Of a stretch of DNA of 64,000 bases, positions 49,852 to 57,648 are shown piece by piece (position 1 is the first letter of the stretch; each line of letters opens with the position of its first letter). The position numbers were made by a program, and so were the translations under genes. The DNA is from Clostridia bacterium (lineage in GTDB: Bacteria; Bacillota; Clostridia; Lachnospirales; Lachnospiraceae), in NCBI GenBank assembly GCA_026000755.1, contig BNZC01000003.1, positions 1-64,000 of the forward strand, written 5' to 3'. Under the pieces are notes generated by a model, which was not told the origin of the DNA, searched no databases, and worked only from the letters and a program-made list of their open reading frames with translations.

Positions 49852-52623
49852 ATGAGTAAAGAATTAGCAAAAAATTATAACCCAAAAGATATGGAGCAGC
49901 GCCTCTATCAAAAATGGGAGGACAAGGGCTATTTTCATGCGGTTGTTGACAAAAGCAAGACGCCATTTACCATTGTTATGCCCCCCCCAAATATCACAGG
50001 ACAACTTCATATCGGACACGCCCTAGACGATACCCTGCAAGATATTCTCATTCGCTATAAGAGAATGGCAGGCTTTAATGCCCTTTGGCAGCCGGGGACG
50101 GATCATGCGGCTATTGCCACGGAGCTTAAACTGGTGGAAGCGTTGCGTGCGGAAGGGATCGAAAAAGAGGACTTGGGCAGAGAAAAATTCCTGGAACGTG
50201 CGTGGGAGTGGAAGAGCGAGTACGGCGGACGTATTATCAATCAGCTTAAGAAGATGGGCTTTTCCGCCGACTGGGAAAGAGAGCGATTTACCCTTGATGA
50301 GGGTTGTTCCGCTGCTGTAGAGGAAGTGTTTCTGCGTTTACATGAAAAAGGCTATATCTATCGAGGTAACCGTATCATCAACTGGTGTCCTGTCTGCAAA
50401 ACCACCTTATCCGATGCGGAAGTGGAGCATATAGAGCAGGAGGGCAATTTCTGGCATATTCGGTATCCTGTGGCAGATGCAGAGGGGACATTTGTGGAGA
50501 TTGCAACCACACGTCCGGAAACCATGTTGGGGGATACTGCGGTTGCGGTACATCCGGAAGATGAGCGTTTCACCGCTCTCATTGGGAAATCCTTAATCCT
50601 GCCCTTGACGGGTCGTGAGATTCCCATTGTGGCGGATTCCTATGTGGATAGGGAATTTGGAACCGGTGCAGTAAAGATTACCCCTGCCCATGACCCCAAT
50701 GATTTTGAACTGGGGAAACGTCACGATTTGCCTGTTATCACCATCTTAAATGATGACGGCACCATTAATGGAAATGGTGGGAAATACGCAGGTTTAGAGC
50801 GTTACGCCGCTCGTGCCGCCATTGTGAAGGACTTGGAAGAACAGGGATTTTTGGTACAAATCAAAGCACATACCCATAACGTAGGCACTCATGATCGCTG
50901 TCGTGCCGTTGTGGAACCATTGGTAAAGCCCCAATGGTTTGTTGCCATGGAAGAATTGGCGAAACCTGCCATTGCCGCCATCGAAACCGGTGAGTTAAAA
51001 TTCGTACCCGAACGCATGAGCAAGGTGTATCTCAATTGGCTTTTGAACATTAGGGATTGGTGCATCTCAAGACAACTGTGGTGGGGACATCGGATTCCCG
51101 CCTATTACTGTGATTCTTGTGGGATGGTTCATGTAGGGAAGATTGCACCAAAGCGTTGCGAAAAGTGTGGCAATACGGCATTTACCCAAGATGAGGATAC
51201 CTTGGATACTTGGTTTTCTTCCGCCCTATGGCCATTTTCCACCTTGGGTTGGCCCCAAAAGACGGAAGATTTGGATTATTTTTATCCTACCGATGTATTG
51301 GTGACAGCCTATGACATTATCTTTTTCTGGGTGGTACGCATGGTGTTTTCCGGCTATGAGCATACCGGAAAATCCCCTTTCCAAACGGTTTTTATCCATG
51401 GTTTGTTACGGGATAGCCAGGGGCGGAAAATGAGTAAGTCCCTGGGAAATGGCGTAGACCCATTGGAAATTGTTGAACAATACGGAGCCGATGCCCTACG
51501 CCTGACCTTGGTGACAGGAAACGCCCCGGGAAATGACATTCGTTTTCACATGGAGCGGGTGGAGGCCAGTCGGAATTTTGCCAATAAGGTATGGAATGCC
51601 TCAAGGTTTATCTTGATGAGTGAGGAAGCTCTAAATGGGCAAAATGTGCAGGGGGGGGGTATCGGTTCTGATGCGATTGTTTCCGGTGCATTGAAAGGAT
51701 TAGAAGTCGCACAAGCAATTCTTTCGCAGAAAACTGCTCCCGGATTGGAATTGCCCAAACATTTAGACCCTATTGATAAGTGGATTTTATCGAAGGTAAA
51801 CCGCTTAGCCCGTGAAGTGACGGACAACATGGATCGCTTTGAACTGGGCATTGCGGCGGATAAAGTATATGATTTTATTTGGGATGAATTTTGTGACTGG
51901 TATATTGAGTTAGCCAAACAGCGCATTTACAAGAGAGAAGAGAATCAGGAGGGGGCAAAGACTGCCATTTCCGTATTGCGTGTGGTGTTGTCACAGGCAC
52001 TAAAATTATTGCACCCGTTCATGCCCTTTGTAACAGAGGAAATTTACTGCACCTTGCACCCCGAGGAAGAATCCATTATGATTGCAGACTGGCCGGTCTA
52101 TAAGGAAGAGTGGAATTTCCCGAAAGAAGAGGGAGAACTTGAAAAAGTGAAAGAATTGGTGCGTGGAGTCAGAAACCTGCGAGCAGAAACAGGAGCGGCA
52201 CCAAGTAAGAAGATTAGTTTGCTGTTGTTGTGTGAAGATGGGGATACAGCCTTTTTGTATGAAAGGCTAAAAGCTTCCTATGCACCTTTGTTGGCAGCAG
52301 AAGAAATCAAGGTCATGACCAAGGCGGATGCCATTCATGCAGGGGTGACCATTACAGAGGATATGGTGTCTGTGGTAACCGCAGATATGACAGCCTATAT
52401 CCCCTTGGCGGATTTGGTGGATTTTGAGAAGGAAAGGGAACGCCTACAGAAAGAGAAGGAACGCCTACAGAAAGAGCTTGCCCGTTCGGATGCCATGTTA
52501 AGCAATGATAAATTTATCGGGAAAGCGCCTGCTGCAAAGATTAAAGAAGAAGAGGATAAACGGGCGAAGTATCGGCAGATGATGGAGCAGGTGGAAGAGC
52601 GGCTAAAGGCTTTAGGGGAATAA
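49852..52623 (+). CDS. valS: Valyl-tRNA synthetase
   Basis: 923 residues from the ATG at 49852 (a frame starting at 49765 overlaps the GH9 gene and is rejected). Class I synthetase charging tRNA-Val. HIGH motif in PPNITGQLHIGHALDD (about residues 43-58), editing domain, zinc-like CxxC pairs (YCDSCGMVHVGK and KRCEKCGNTAF), KMSKS motif (GRKMSKSLGN), anticodon domain and C-terminal coiled coil with a 7-residue duplicated unit (ERLQKEK/ERLQKEL). About 35 extra residues, including a nine-G-encoded Gly run at 51651-51659, sit just after the catalytic core. An eight-C run (49981-49988) encodes the MPPPN before HIGH. Confidence 0.98.
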   Translation: MSKELAKNYNPKDMEQRLYQKWEDKGYFHAVVDKSKTPFTIVMPPPNITGQLHIGHALDDTLQDILIRYKRMAGFNALWQPGTDHAAIATELKLVEALRAEGIEKEDLGREKFLERAWEWKSEYGGRIINQLKKMGFSADWERERFTLDEGCSAAVEEVFLRLHEKGYIYRGNRIINWCPVCKTTLSDAEVEHIEQEGNFWHIRYPVADAEGTFVEIATTRPETMLGDTAVAVHPEDERFTALIGKSLILPLTGREIPIVADSYVDREFGTGAVKITPAHDPNDFELGKRHDLPVITILNDDGTINGNGGKYAGLERYAARAAIVKDLEEQGFLVQIKAHTHNVGTHDRCRAVVEPLVKPQWFVAMEELAKPAIAAIETGELKFVPERMSKVYLNWLLNIRDWCISRQLWWGHRIPAYYCDSCGMVHVGKIAPKRCEKCGNTAFTQDEDTLDTWFSSALWPFSTLGWPQKTEDLDYFYPTDVLVTAYDIIFFWVVRMVFSGYEHTGKSPFQTVFIHGLLRDSQGRKMSKSLGNGVDPLEIVEQYGADALRLTLVTGNAPGNDIRFHMERVEASRNFANKVWNASRFILMSEEALNGQNVQGGGIGSDAIVSGALKGLEVAQAILSQKTAPGLELPKHLDPIDKWILSKVNRLAREVTDNMDRFELGIAADKVYDFIWDEFCDWYIELAKQRIYKREENQEGAKTAISVLRVVLSQALKLLHPFMPFVTEEIYCTLHPEEESIMIADWPVYKEEWNFPKEEGELEKVKELVRGVRNLRAETGAAPSKKISLLLLCEDGDTAFLYERLKASYAPLLAAEEIKVMTKADAIHAGVTITEDMVSVVTADMTAYIPLADLVDFEKERERLQKEKERLQKELARSDAMLSNDKFIGKAPAAKIKEEEDKRAKYRQMMEQVEERLKALGE

Positions 52624-52681
52624 CTGAAACTCTTCTTCTAAATTTGTGTCACTTATTAGTTAAAGTATAGTAGGTAATGAA

Positions 52682-54148
52682 ATGGAATATAGTAGCATTG
52701 TAGACTCCCTTCTACAGCTCCCCAAATTCACCACAAAGAATAGTTTTGCCGATACCAAGTATTTCATGGAAAGGCTGGGCAATCCCCAAAATTCCTTCCC
52801 TGTCGTTCATGTGGCAGGAAGCAATGGGAAAGGGAGTGTCTGTGCCTTTCTTGCTGCAAGCCTTAAGGCAAGCGGCATTTTCGGAGGATTATTCACCTCC
52901 CCCCATCTGACAGACATCAGGGAACGTATTCAGCTTGACTTAGAATGGATTGGAAAAGAAGCGTTTTCCTTGGCATATGAGAAGGTGGCGACTTGCATTT
53001 CTGATTTATGTAAGGAGGGCTATCCCCACCCGACTTTTTTTGAGTATATGTTTGCCATGGCTATGGTATCCTTTCGAGAGGCAGGTATATCCTGTGCTAT
53101 TGTTGAAACGGGTTTGGGAGGGCGGTTGGATGCCACCAATACAATAGAACGCCCCCTCCTTACGGTGATTACTTCCATTAGTTTGGAGCATACACAGTAT
53201 CTGGGGGAGAGCATAGCAGAAATTGCATGGGAAAAAGCAGGGATAATAAAACCTCATGTGCCTGTGGTCTATGTGGGGGATAATAGGCAGGCGGCGGAAG
53301 TGATTCATGCTGTGGCGCAGGAGAAAATGGCGAAGGAGTGGGTGCTGTGGTCTGCGGATTCCTTAGAAATCGTAGAAACGGAAACGAAACTTAGAGAAAC
53401 CATAGAAACCATAGAAGCACCGAATCCTGCAAACAAACGTGTTGAAACAATCAAAATTTTGCTAAATACAGGAAAAAGCATTGACTTTTTTCTGCAATGC
53501 GATTATGATATTAGATGTGGAATGCACACAAATAGGATAGAGCATACAGACGAGGATTCTTTTGCAATAGCCGATACGGGGTATGGATTGCAAAAGAATA
53601 GTGGCTTGCAAGCAATAGAAATTCCTTTTTCGGCACCCTATCAAGCACAGAATGCGGCTTTGGCATACGCCGCACTTTTATGTGTACAAGAAAAATTAGG
53701 GATTCCCAATAGAGCAATTAAGCAAGGTTTTGTCCATACAAAATGGGCAGGACGCATGGAAGAAGTGTTACCGAAGGTGTATCTGGACGGCGCACACAAT
53801 CCCGGGGGCATAGCGGCTTTTTTAGAGGGGGTAGGGGAGATTATAAGTAAGCCTGCCATTTTGGTTTTCTCTATGTTAAAGGAAAAGAACGTGGAAGAAT
53901 CCGTACGCCTCATCTGTGACAGTGGTCTGTTTCGCATGGTAATTGCGACAAGCTTGCCGGGTCAACCGAGAGCATTATCGGCGGAGGAAGCGGCAGATTA
54001 TTTTCGGAAATATAAAGTAGAGTTATTGGTAATTGATACTCCCAAGGAAGCTTTTCGCCATGCTTTAGCATATCAAGCAAAAGAGGAACATATATTTATT
54101 GTTGGCTCATTATATCTTGTAGGAAAAATTAGCGAGGGCTCTTTTTGA
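52682..54148 (+). CDS. folC: Folylpolyglutamate synthase / dihydrofolate synthase FolC
   Basis: 488 residues, longer than the usual 420-440. Adds glutamate to folates. P-loop of Mur ligase type GSNGKGSVCAFLAASL (about 45-60), ETGLGGRLDATN block, C-terminal DGAHNPGG. About 50 extra residues in the middle (about 230-300) are lower in similarity to the family. The last codons (SEGSF-stop) lie in sequence matching the right end of the 210-bp palindromic element, so the natural C-terminus seems to have been replaced by an element insertion. Follows valS by 58 bases. Confidence 0.95.
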   Translation: MEYSSIVDSLLQLPKFTTKNSFADTKYFMERLGNPQNSFPVVHVAGSNGKGSVCAFLAASLKASGIFGGLFTSPHLTDIRERIQLDLEWIGKEAFSLAYEKVATCISDLCKEGYPHPTFFEYMFAMAMVSFREAGISCAIVETGLGGRLDATNTIERPLLTVITSISLEHTQYLGESIAEIAWEKAGIIKPHVPVVYVGDNRQAAEVIHAVAQEKMAKEWVLWSADSLEIVETETKLRETIETIEAPNPANKRVETIKILLNTGKSIDFFLQCDYDIRCGMHTNRIEHTDEDSFAIADTGYGLQKNSGLQAIEIPFSAPYQAQNAALAYAALLCVQEKLGIPNRAIKQGFVHTKWAGRMEEVLPKVYLDGAHNPGGIAAFLEGVGEIISKPAILVFSMLKEKNVEESVRLICDSGLFRMVIATSLPGQPRALSAEEAADYFRKYKVELLVIDTPKEAFRHALAYQAKEEHIFIVGSLYLVGKISEGSF

Positions 54149-54219
54149 GCAGAGCGGGCAGCCGTTTGGTGTCCATCGTGAATAGTAGCAGCCGTTTGGT
54201 GTCATCGTGAATAGTAACA
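54134..54219 (+). mobile_element. Palindromic-element right end fused to folC, with duplicated tip
   Basis: GCGAGGGCTCTTTTTGAGCA then GAGCGGGCAGCCGTTTGG matches the 210-bp element's 40750-40788 (GCGAGGGATCTTTTTGGGAC, GAGCGGGCAGCCGTTTGG). The outer tip GCCGTTTGGTGT(C)CATCGTGAATAGTARCA occurs twice in tandem (54161-54190 and 54191-54219, 30-base offset). Includes the folC stop codon at 54146-54148. Confidence 0.7.
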
Positions 54220-54254
54220 AGTCTCATTGCATTATCATTTTGGAGGAAAAACAA

Positions 54255-54401
54255 GTGATTAACTTTGAAGAAGAATTAAAAAAATTTCAGCCCAGTTTGG
54301 AAGTAGAAGAAGTAGAAGAAGCCGTTTACAATCATGATTTGACGGATATGACTGATCTTTTACAGGCGATGTTCAAAGAGGATAGGAATACAGGGGTATG
54401 A
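54255..54401 (+). CDS. Small acidic protein upstream of the TPR gene
   Basis: 48 residues from the GTG at 54255 after TGGAGGA; an in-frame ATG at 54207 lies inside the repeat and has no ribosome-binding site. Sequence (INFEEELKKFQPSLEVEEVE ...) is acidic and helical, with no domain I recognise. Overlaps the TPR gene by 4 bases (ATGA), so it is probably translated and coupled. Function unknown. Confidence 0.65.
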   Translation: MINFEEELKKFQPSLEVEEVEEAVYNHDLTDMTDLLQAMFKEDRNTGV

Positions 54402-55786
54402 ATACAGACGAAACATTATACGAAAAAATCATAAGGCGTTCGAAGCTGTGCTATAATGTGGGACTTCAAAAGGCAAAGGTACGGGATCTTTCAGGTGCCG
54501 CCCTAGCCTTACGCCAGAGCCTAAAATACGATAAAATGAATACACCCGCCAGAAACCTTCTCGGACTGGTGTATTTTGAGATGGGTGAAACGGTGGAGGC
54601 CTTTAGTCAATGGGTGATCAGCAGAAGCTTAAATCCACAAGATGCGTTGGCAAAGGAATACTTAACCCAGTTGCAGTCCAATAAGAATAAGTTAGAAGGC
54701 TTAAATCAAACAATCAAAAAATATAATCAGGCACTGGCCTACTGTAGGGCCGGCAGTACAGATTTGGCAGTGTTGCAATTAAAGAAAGTTCTTTCCTTAA
54801 ACAATAATCTGCTTAGGGGACATCAACTGTTGGCATTGATTTATCTGAAGGAGGGAAAGAAAGACCTAGCGGCAAAATCCCTTCGCCAAGCGGCGAAAAT
54901 AGATGCCGGAAATACTCTAACCCTTCGTTACCAGATGGAAATCGGTGAAGAAGATAGTAAAGATGAAAAGAGGAAAGAGAAAGAGGCTGCCAAAAAAGAT
55001 AAACTTTTATCTTACCAAAGCGGAAATGATACCATTATTCGTCCCGCTTATTTTAGAGACGGTTCCACCGTATCCACCTTGATTAACATTGGAATTGGTT
55101 TATTGATTGGTGTGGCGGTGACATGGTTTTTATTGGTGCAAGGAGCGGTTCAGACGGCAAAAAGCGATTCCAACCAAAGTATGAAGGAGTTAAATGAATC
55201 CTTAAACACCAAGACACAACTGGCGGAATCGAGGCAAAAGCAGATTGACGATCTAAAAGAGCAGATTACGAAAATGGAAGAGGAAGGAAGTGCCAACGAA
55301 GAGGTAGCGGCGGCCAATGAAGCTTTACTTGTGGCTTGTGAAACCTATCTGGGAGGAGATGAAAAGGCATCGGGAGAAAAACTGGCAACCGTTGATACCG
55401 GTAAACTCACCGAACAGATGATGGCATTGTATAATGCTGTTTCTGCAAAGGTCAATGCAAAATTCTTAGATGCCCAGTATACAGAGGGGAGCAACGCCTA
55501 TAATAAGCGGGATTATGACACCGCCATTGAAAAACTGACCCAAGTTGTTTCCGTGGAAGAGGATTATCATGGAGGGGATGCAGTGTATTTCCTGGCACAG
55601 GCATACCGTAAGAACAATGAACCGGAAAAGGCTTTAGAGTGGTACAAGAAAGTTTTAGAGCATTGCCCGGCAGGAAGTGTGCGTGCCAAAAATGCAACCG
55701 GATTTATTAATTCGCTGCAACAGCAGCTTGGAAATCCTCCGGGAGATGGAGGCGCAGGAACGGATACACCGGAACCCACAGGGTGA
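54398..55786 (+). CDS. TPR membrane protein with coiled coil
   Basis: 462 residues. N-terminal TPR array (about 12-180: AALALRQSLKYDKMNTPARN, LAVLQLKKVLSLNNNLLRGH, DLAAKSLRQAAKIDAGN), a charged segment, one transmembrane helix (about 226-248), a coiled coil (about 255-300) and C-terminal TPRs (YNKRDYDTAIEKLTQVV, NNEPEKALEWYKKVLEHCP). TPR domains on both sides of the membrane suggest a scaffold linking cytoplasmic and extracytoplasmic partners; the partner is unknown. A terminator follows at 55867-55892. Confidence 0.85.
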   Translation: MNTDETLYEKIIRRSKLCYNVGLQKAKVRDLSGAALALRQSLKYDKMNTPARNLLGLVYFEMGETVEAFSQWVISRSLNPQDALAKEYLTQLQSNKNKLEGLNQTIKKYNQALAYCRAGSTDLAVLQLKKVLSLNNNLLRGHQLLALIYLKEGKKDLAAKSLRQAAKIDAGNTLTLRYQMEIGEEDSKDEKRKEKEAAKKDKLLSYQSGNDTIIRPAYFRDGSTVSTLINIGIGLLIGVAVTWFLLVQGAVQTAKSDSNQSMKELNESLNTKTQLAESRQKQIDDLKEQITKMEEEGSANEEVAAANEALLVACETYLGGDEKASGEKLATVDTGKLTEQMMALYNAVSAKVNAKFLDAQYTEGSNAYNKRDYDTAIEKLTQVVSVEEDYHGGDAVYFLAQAYRKNNEPEKALEWYKKVLEHCPAGSVRAKNATGFINSLQQQLGNPPGDGGAGTDTPEPTG

Positions 55787-55866
55787 GGGATAGATGAGGG
55801 TTCGCCCTTTAGAGAAAAACTTACCGAAGAATTTAGTGAATATAGAATTAAGATAAACGACAAAAG

Positions 55867-55892
55867 TCGCCAAATAGTTTGGCGGCTTTTTT
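55867..55892 (+). terminator. Rho-independent terminator after the TPR gene
   Basis: GTCGCCAAA-TAG-TTTGGCGGC followed by six T: strong, canonical terminator, 80 bases after the TPR stop. Confidence 0.9.
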
Positions 55893-55904
55893 GTATAATA
55901 AAGC

Positions 55905-55936
55905 GATGCATGGATTATAACAGTTCCACATGGAAT
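55905..55936 (+). promoter_or_regulatory. Candidate sigma-H-type promoter of spoIIA operon
   Basis: TGGATTA (-35-like) and GGAAT (-10-like) with 14 bases between, 65 bases upstream of spoIIAA. Resembles the sigma-H pattern (AGGAxxT, N14, xGAAT) that drives spoIIA in sporulating Firmicutes, but two consensus positions are off. No good sigma-A alternative is visible. Confidence 0.35.
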
Positions 55937-56000
55937 GGCTATGTGAATCGTAGCCTTTATGAGGGAACACCTTTTATAGGAAAAGAAAGTGAGGAAACAC

Positions 56001-56309
56001 ATGAAACACAGATTTGAACAGGAGAAAGGAAATCTGATTATTTTCATGCCGAAAGAACTGGATCATCATAGCGCACAGGATTTACGCACGGAAACCGATT
56101 TCCTGTTGGCACGTTATCCGGTGCGGGGCATGGTATTTGATTTTCAGGAAACCACATTTATGGATAGTTCGGGAATCGGAATGATTTTAGGCAGGTGTAA
56201 GCAGATGGGGTTCTGCGGCGGTAGGGTATGTGCCATTCATCTAAATCCTCAAGTGCAGAAGATTTTTCGGATGTCCGGTTTATATAAAGTAGTTGAAGTG
56301 GAACTTTAG
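56001..56309 (+). CDS. spoIIAA: Anti-sigma-F factor antagonist SpoIIAA
   Basis: 102 residues from the ATG at 56001, eight bases after GAGG; an upstream in-frame GTG is less likely. STAS domain; the phosphorylated Ser lies in MDSSGIGMILGR (S56/S57). Dephosphorylated SpoIIAA binds SpoIIAB and frees SigF in the forespore. First gene of spoIIAA-spoIIAB-sigF. Its end and the spoIIAB start are part of a tandem duplication. Confidence 0.95.
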   Translation: MKHRFEQEKGNLIIFMPKELDHHSAQDLRTETDFLLARYPVRGMVFDFQETTFMDSSGIGMILGRCKQMGFCGGRVCAIHLNPQVQKIFRMSGLYKVVEVEL

Positions 56310-56412
56310 GGGGTACATAATGAGAAACGAAATGAAAATGGAATTTTCAGTTATTTCTGAAATGAAAATGGAACTTTAGGGGGGGTACATAGTGAGAAAC
56401 GAAATGAAGATG
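56299..56412 (+). repeat. Tandem duplication across the spoIIAA stop / spoIIAB start
   Basis: GTGGAACTTTAGG, a G-run, GTACATA, then (A/G)TGAGAAACGAAATGAA occurs at about 56299-56336 and again at about 56369-56408, 70-72 bases apart. The first copy contains an ATG that opens a 19-codon frame (MRNEMKMEFSVISEMKMEL-stop) closed by the second TTTAG; the second copy supplies the real GTG start of spoIIAB. Confidence 0.9.
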
Positions 56413-56811
56413 GAATTTTTGGCCATTTCCGCAAATGAAGGATTTGCTCGGGTGGCTGTGGGAGCCTTTGTGGCGGGATTAAATCCCACGGTGGATGAGC
56501 TTGCAGATATTAAAACAGCAGTATCAGAAGCGGTGACCAATGCCGTCATTCACGGCTATGAAAAGCGGGAAGGGAAAATTTGGATTGTATGCAGCATTTC
56601 CGAGAGAGAAGTGGAAATCTGCGTTGTAGATACCGGGCATGGCATTGCAGACGTAGAAAAAGCAAGAGAACCGTTATTTACCACAAAGCCGGAACTGGAG
56701 CGTTCCGGGATGGGCTTTGCTTTTATGGAGGCTTTTATGGACGAGCTGTGGGTGGATTCGGTCTTAGGGCAGGGTACGAAGATAACCATGCGAAAGGTCA
56801 TCGAGGAATGA
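56392..56811 (+). CDS. spoIIAB: Anti-sigma-F factor SpoIIAB
   Basis: 139 residues. Serine kinase/anti-sigma factor of the GHKL fold: N box (SEAVTNAVIHGYE), G1 region (VVDTGHGI), G2 region (SGMGFAFMEAFMD). Holds SigF inactive and phosphorylates SpoIIAA. The start is GTG at 56392 after a run of seven G; a duplicated copy of this start with ATG lies 72 bases upstream. Overlaps sigF by 4 bases (ATGA). Confidence 0.95.
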   Translation: MRNEMKMEFLAISANEGFARVAVGAFVAGLNPTVDELADIKTAVSEAVTNAVIHGYEKREGKIWIVCSISEREVEICVVDTGHGIADVEKAREPLFTTKPELERSGMGFAFMEAFMDELWVDSVLGQGTKITMRKVIEE

Positions 56812-57524
56812 AACAAGATGTCATGACACTGATTACACAGGCACAGAAAGGGGATAAAAAGGCGCGAGATTATCTGGTTCAGGAGAATCTGCCCTTGGTA
56901 TGGAGTATTGTTCGTCGATTTTCAAACAGGGGAAAAGACCCGGAAGATTTGTTTCAGGTGGGCTGTATCGGCTTGATCAAGAGCATTGACAAATTTGATA
57001 CAGGGTATGAGGTGCGATTTTCCACCTATGCCGTACCCCTCATTACAGGGGAAATCAAACGGCATTTACGAGATGATGGACCAATTAAGGTGAGCCGGCA
57101 CTTGAAAGAGCAGGCAGCGAAAATTGAATTGGCAAGGCAGGCTTTCTGCGGAAAGGAAAAACGGGAGCCAAGCTTAAATGAGCTTTCGGCGGAAACGGGA
57201 ATTTTAAGGGAAGACATTGTCATGGCACTGGATGCGGCAAGCCGCATAGAATCCATTTACAAGACCGTTTCCAATCAGGACGGCAAAGAGGTGAGCCTTG
57301 CAGATAAACTGGCGAATGAAAAAGAGGAGCAGGAAAATTTAGAGAATCACCTGCTTTTGCAAAGTTTGTTAGAGGAGCTTTCGGGGGAAGAGAGGCATTT
57401 TATTAAAGAGAGGTATTTTGAGGAAAAAACACAGAGCAAACTGGCGCAGGAACTGGGAATCTCCCAAGTGCAGGTGAGTCGTTTGGAGAAGAAGATATTG
57501 CTTAAAATGAGGAAGAAAGTGTAG
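56808..57524 (+). CDS. sigF: Forespore sigma factor SigF
   Basis: 238 residues from the ATG at 56808. Sigma-F, the first compartment-specific sporulation sigma factor. Region 2 (DLFQVGCIGLIKSIDKFDTG, STYAVPLITGEIKRHLRDDG) and region 4 (QSKLAQELGISQVQVSRLEK) are intact. Third gene of the spoIIA operon; its presence shows the organism has the early sporulation switch. Confidence 0.96.
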   Translation: MKQDVMTLITQAQKGDKKARDYLVQENLPLVWSIVRRFSNRGKDPEDLFQVGCIGLIKSIDKFDTGYEVRFSTYAVPLITGEIKRHLRDDGPIKVSRHLKEQAAKIELARQAFCGKEKREPSLNELSAETGILREDIVMALDAASRIESIYKTVSNQDGKEVSLADKLANEKEEQENLENHLLLQSLLEELSGEERHFIKERYFEEKTQSKLAQELGISQVQVSRLEKKILLKMRKKV

Positions 57525-57539
57525 TGGTAAAATATATAT

Positions 57540-57568
57540 TTGCAAAAAATTGCAAAATATGGTAAAAT
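57540..57568 (+). promoter_or_regulatory. Sigma-A type promoter of the GGDEF gene
   Basis: TTGCAA (57540-57545), 17 bases, TAAAAT (57563-57568). Predicted start near 57575, so the palindrome at 57581-57613 forms the very 5' end of the mRNA. Confidence 0.65.
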
Positions 57569-57580
57569 GAGAGAGTCGTC

Positions 57581-57613
57581 GTTACTGTTCAGAGGATACC
57601 TCTGAACAGTAAC
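57581..57613. repeat. Perfect 15-bp-stem palindrome in the GGDEF leader
   Basis: GTTACTGTTCAGAGG-ATA-CCTCTGAACAGTAAC. The outer GTTACT-TTCA / TGAA-AGTAAC matches the ends of the dispersed element family, so this is probably a minimal member. It is not followed by a T-run. No clear target duplication is visible. Confidence 0.75.
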
Positions 57614-57648
57614 GAGCCATTTATCGATTATTAGGGAGGGCTTCTCTC

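Noticed and set aside
49981..49988. Frameshift or sequencing error at the eight-C run near the valS start
   Set aside because: The frame is continuous through it and encodes the expected PPP before the HIGH motif.
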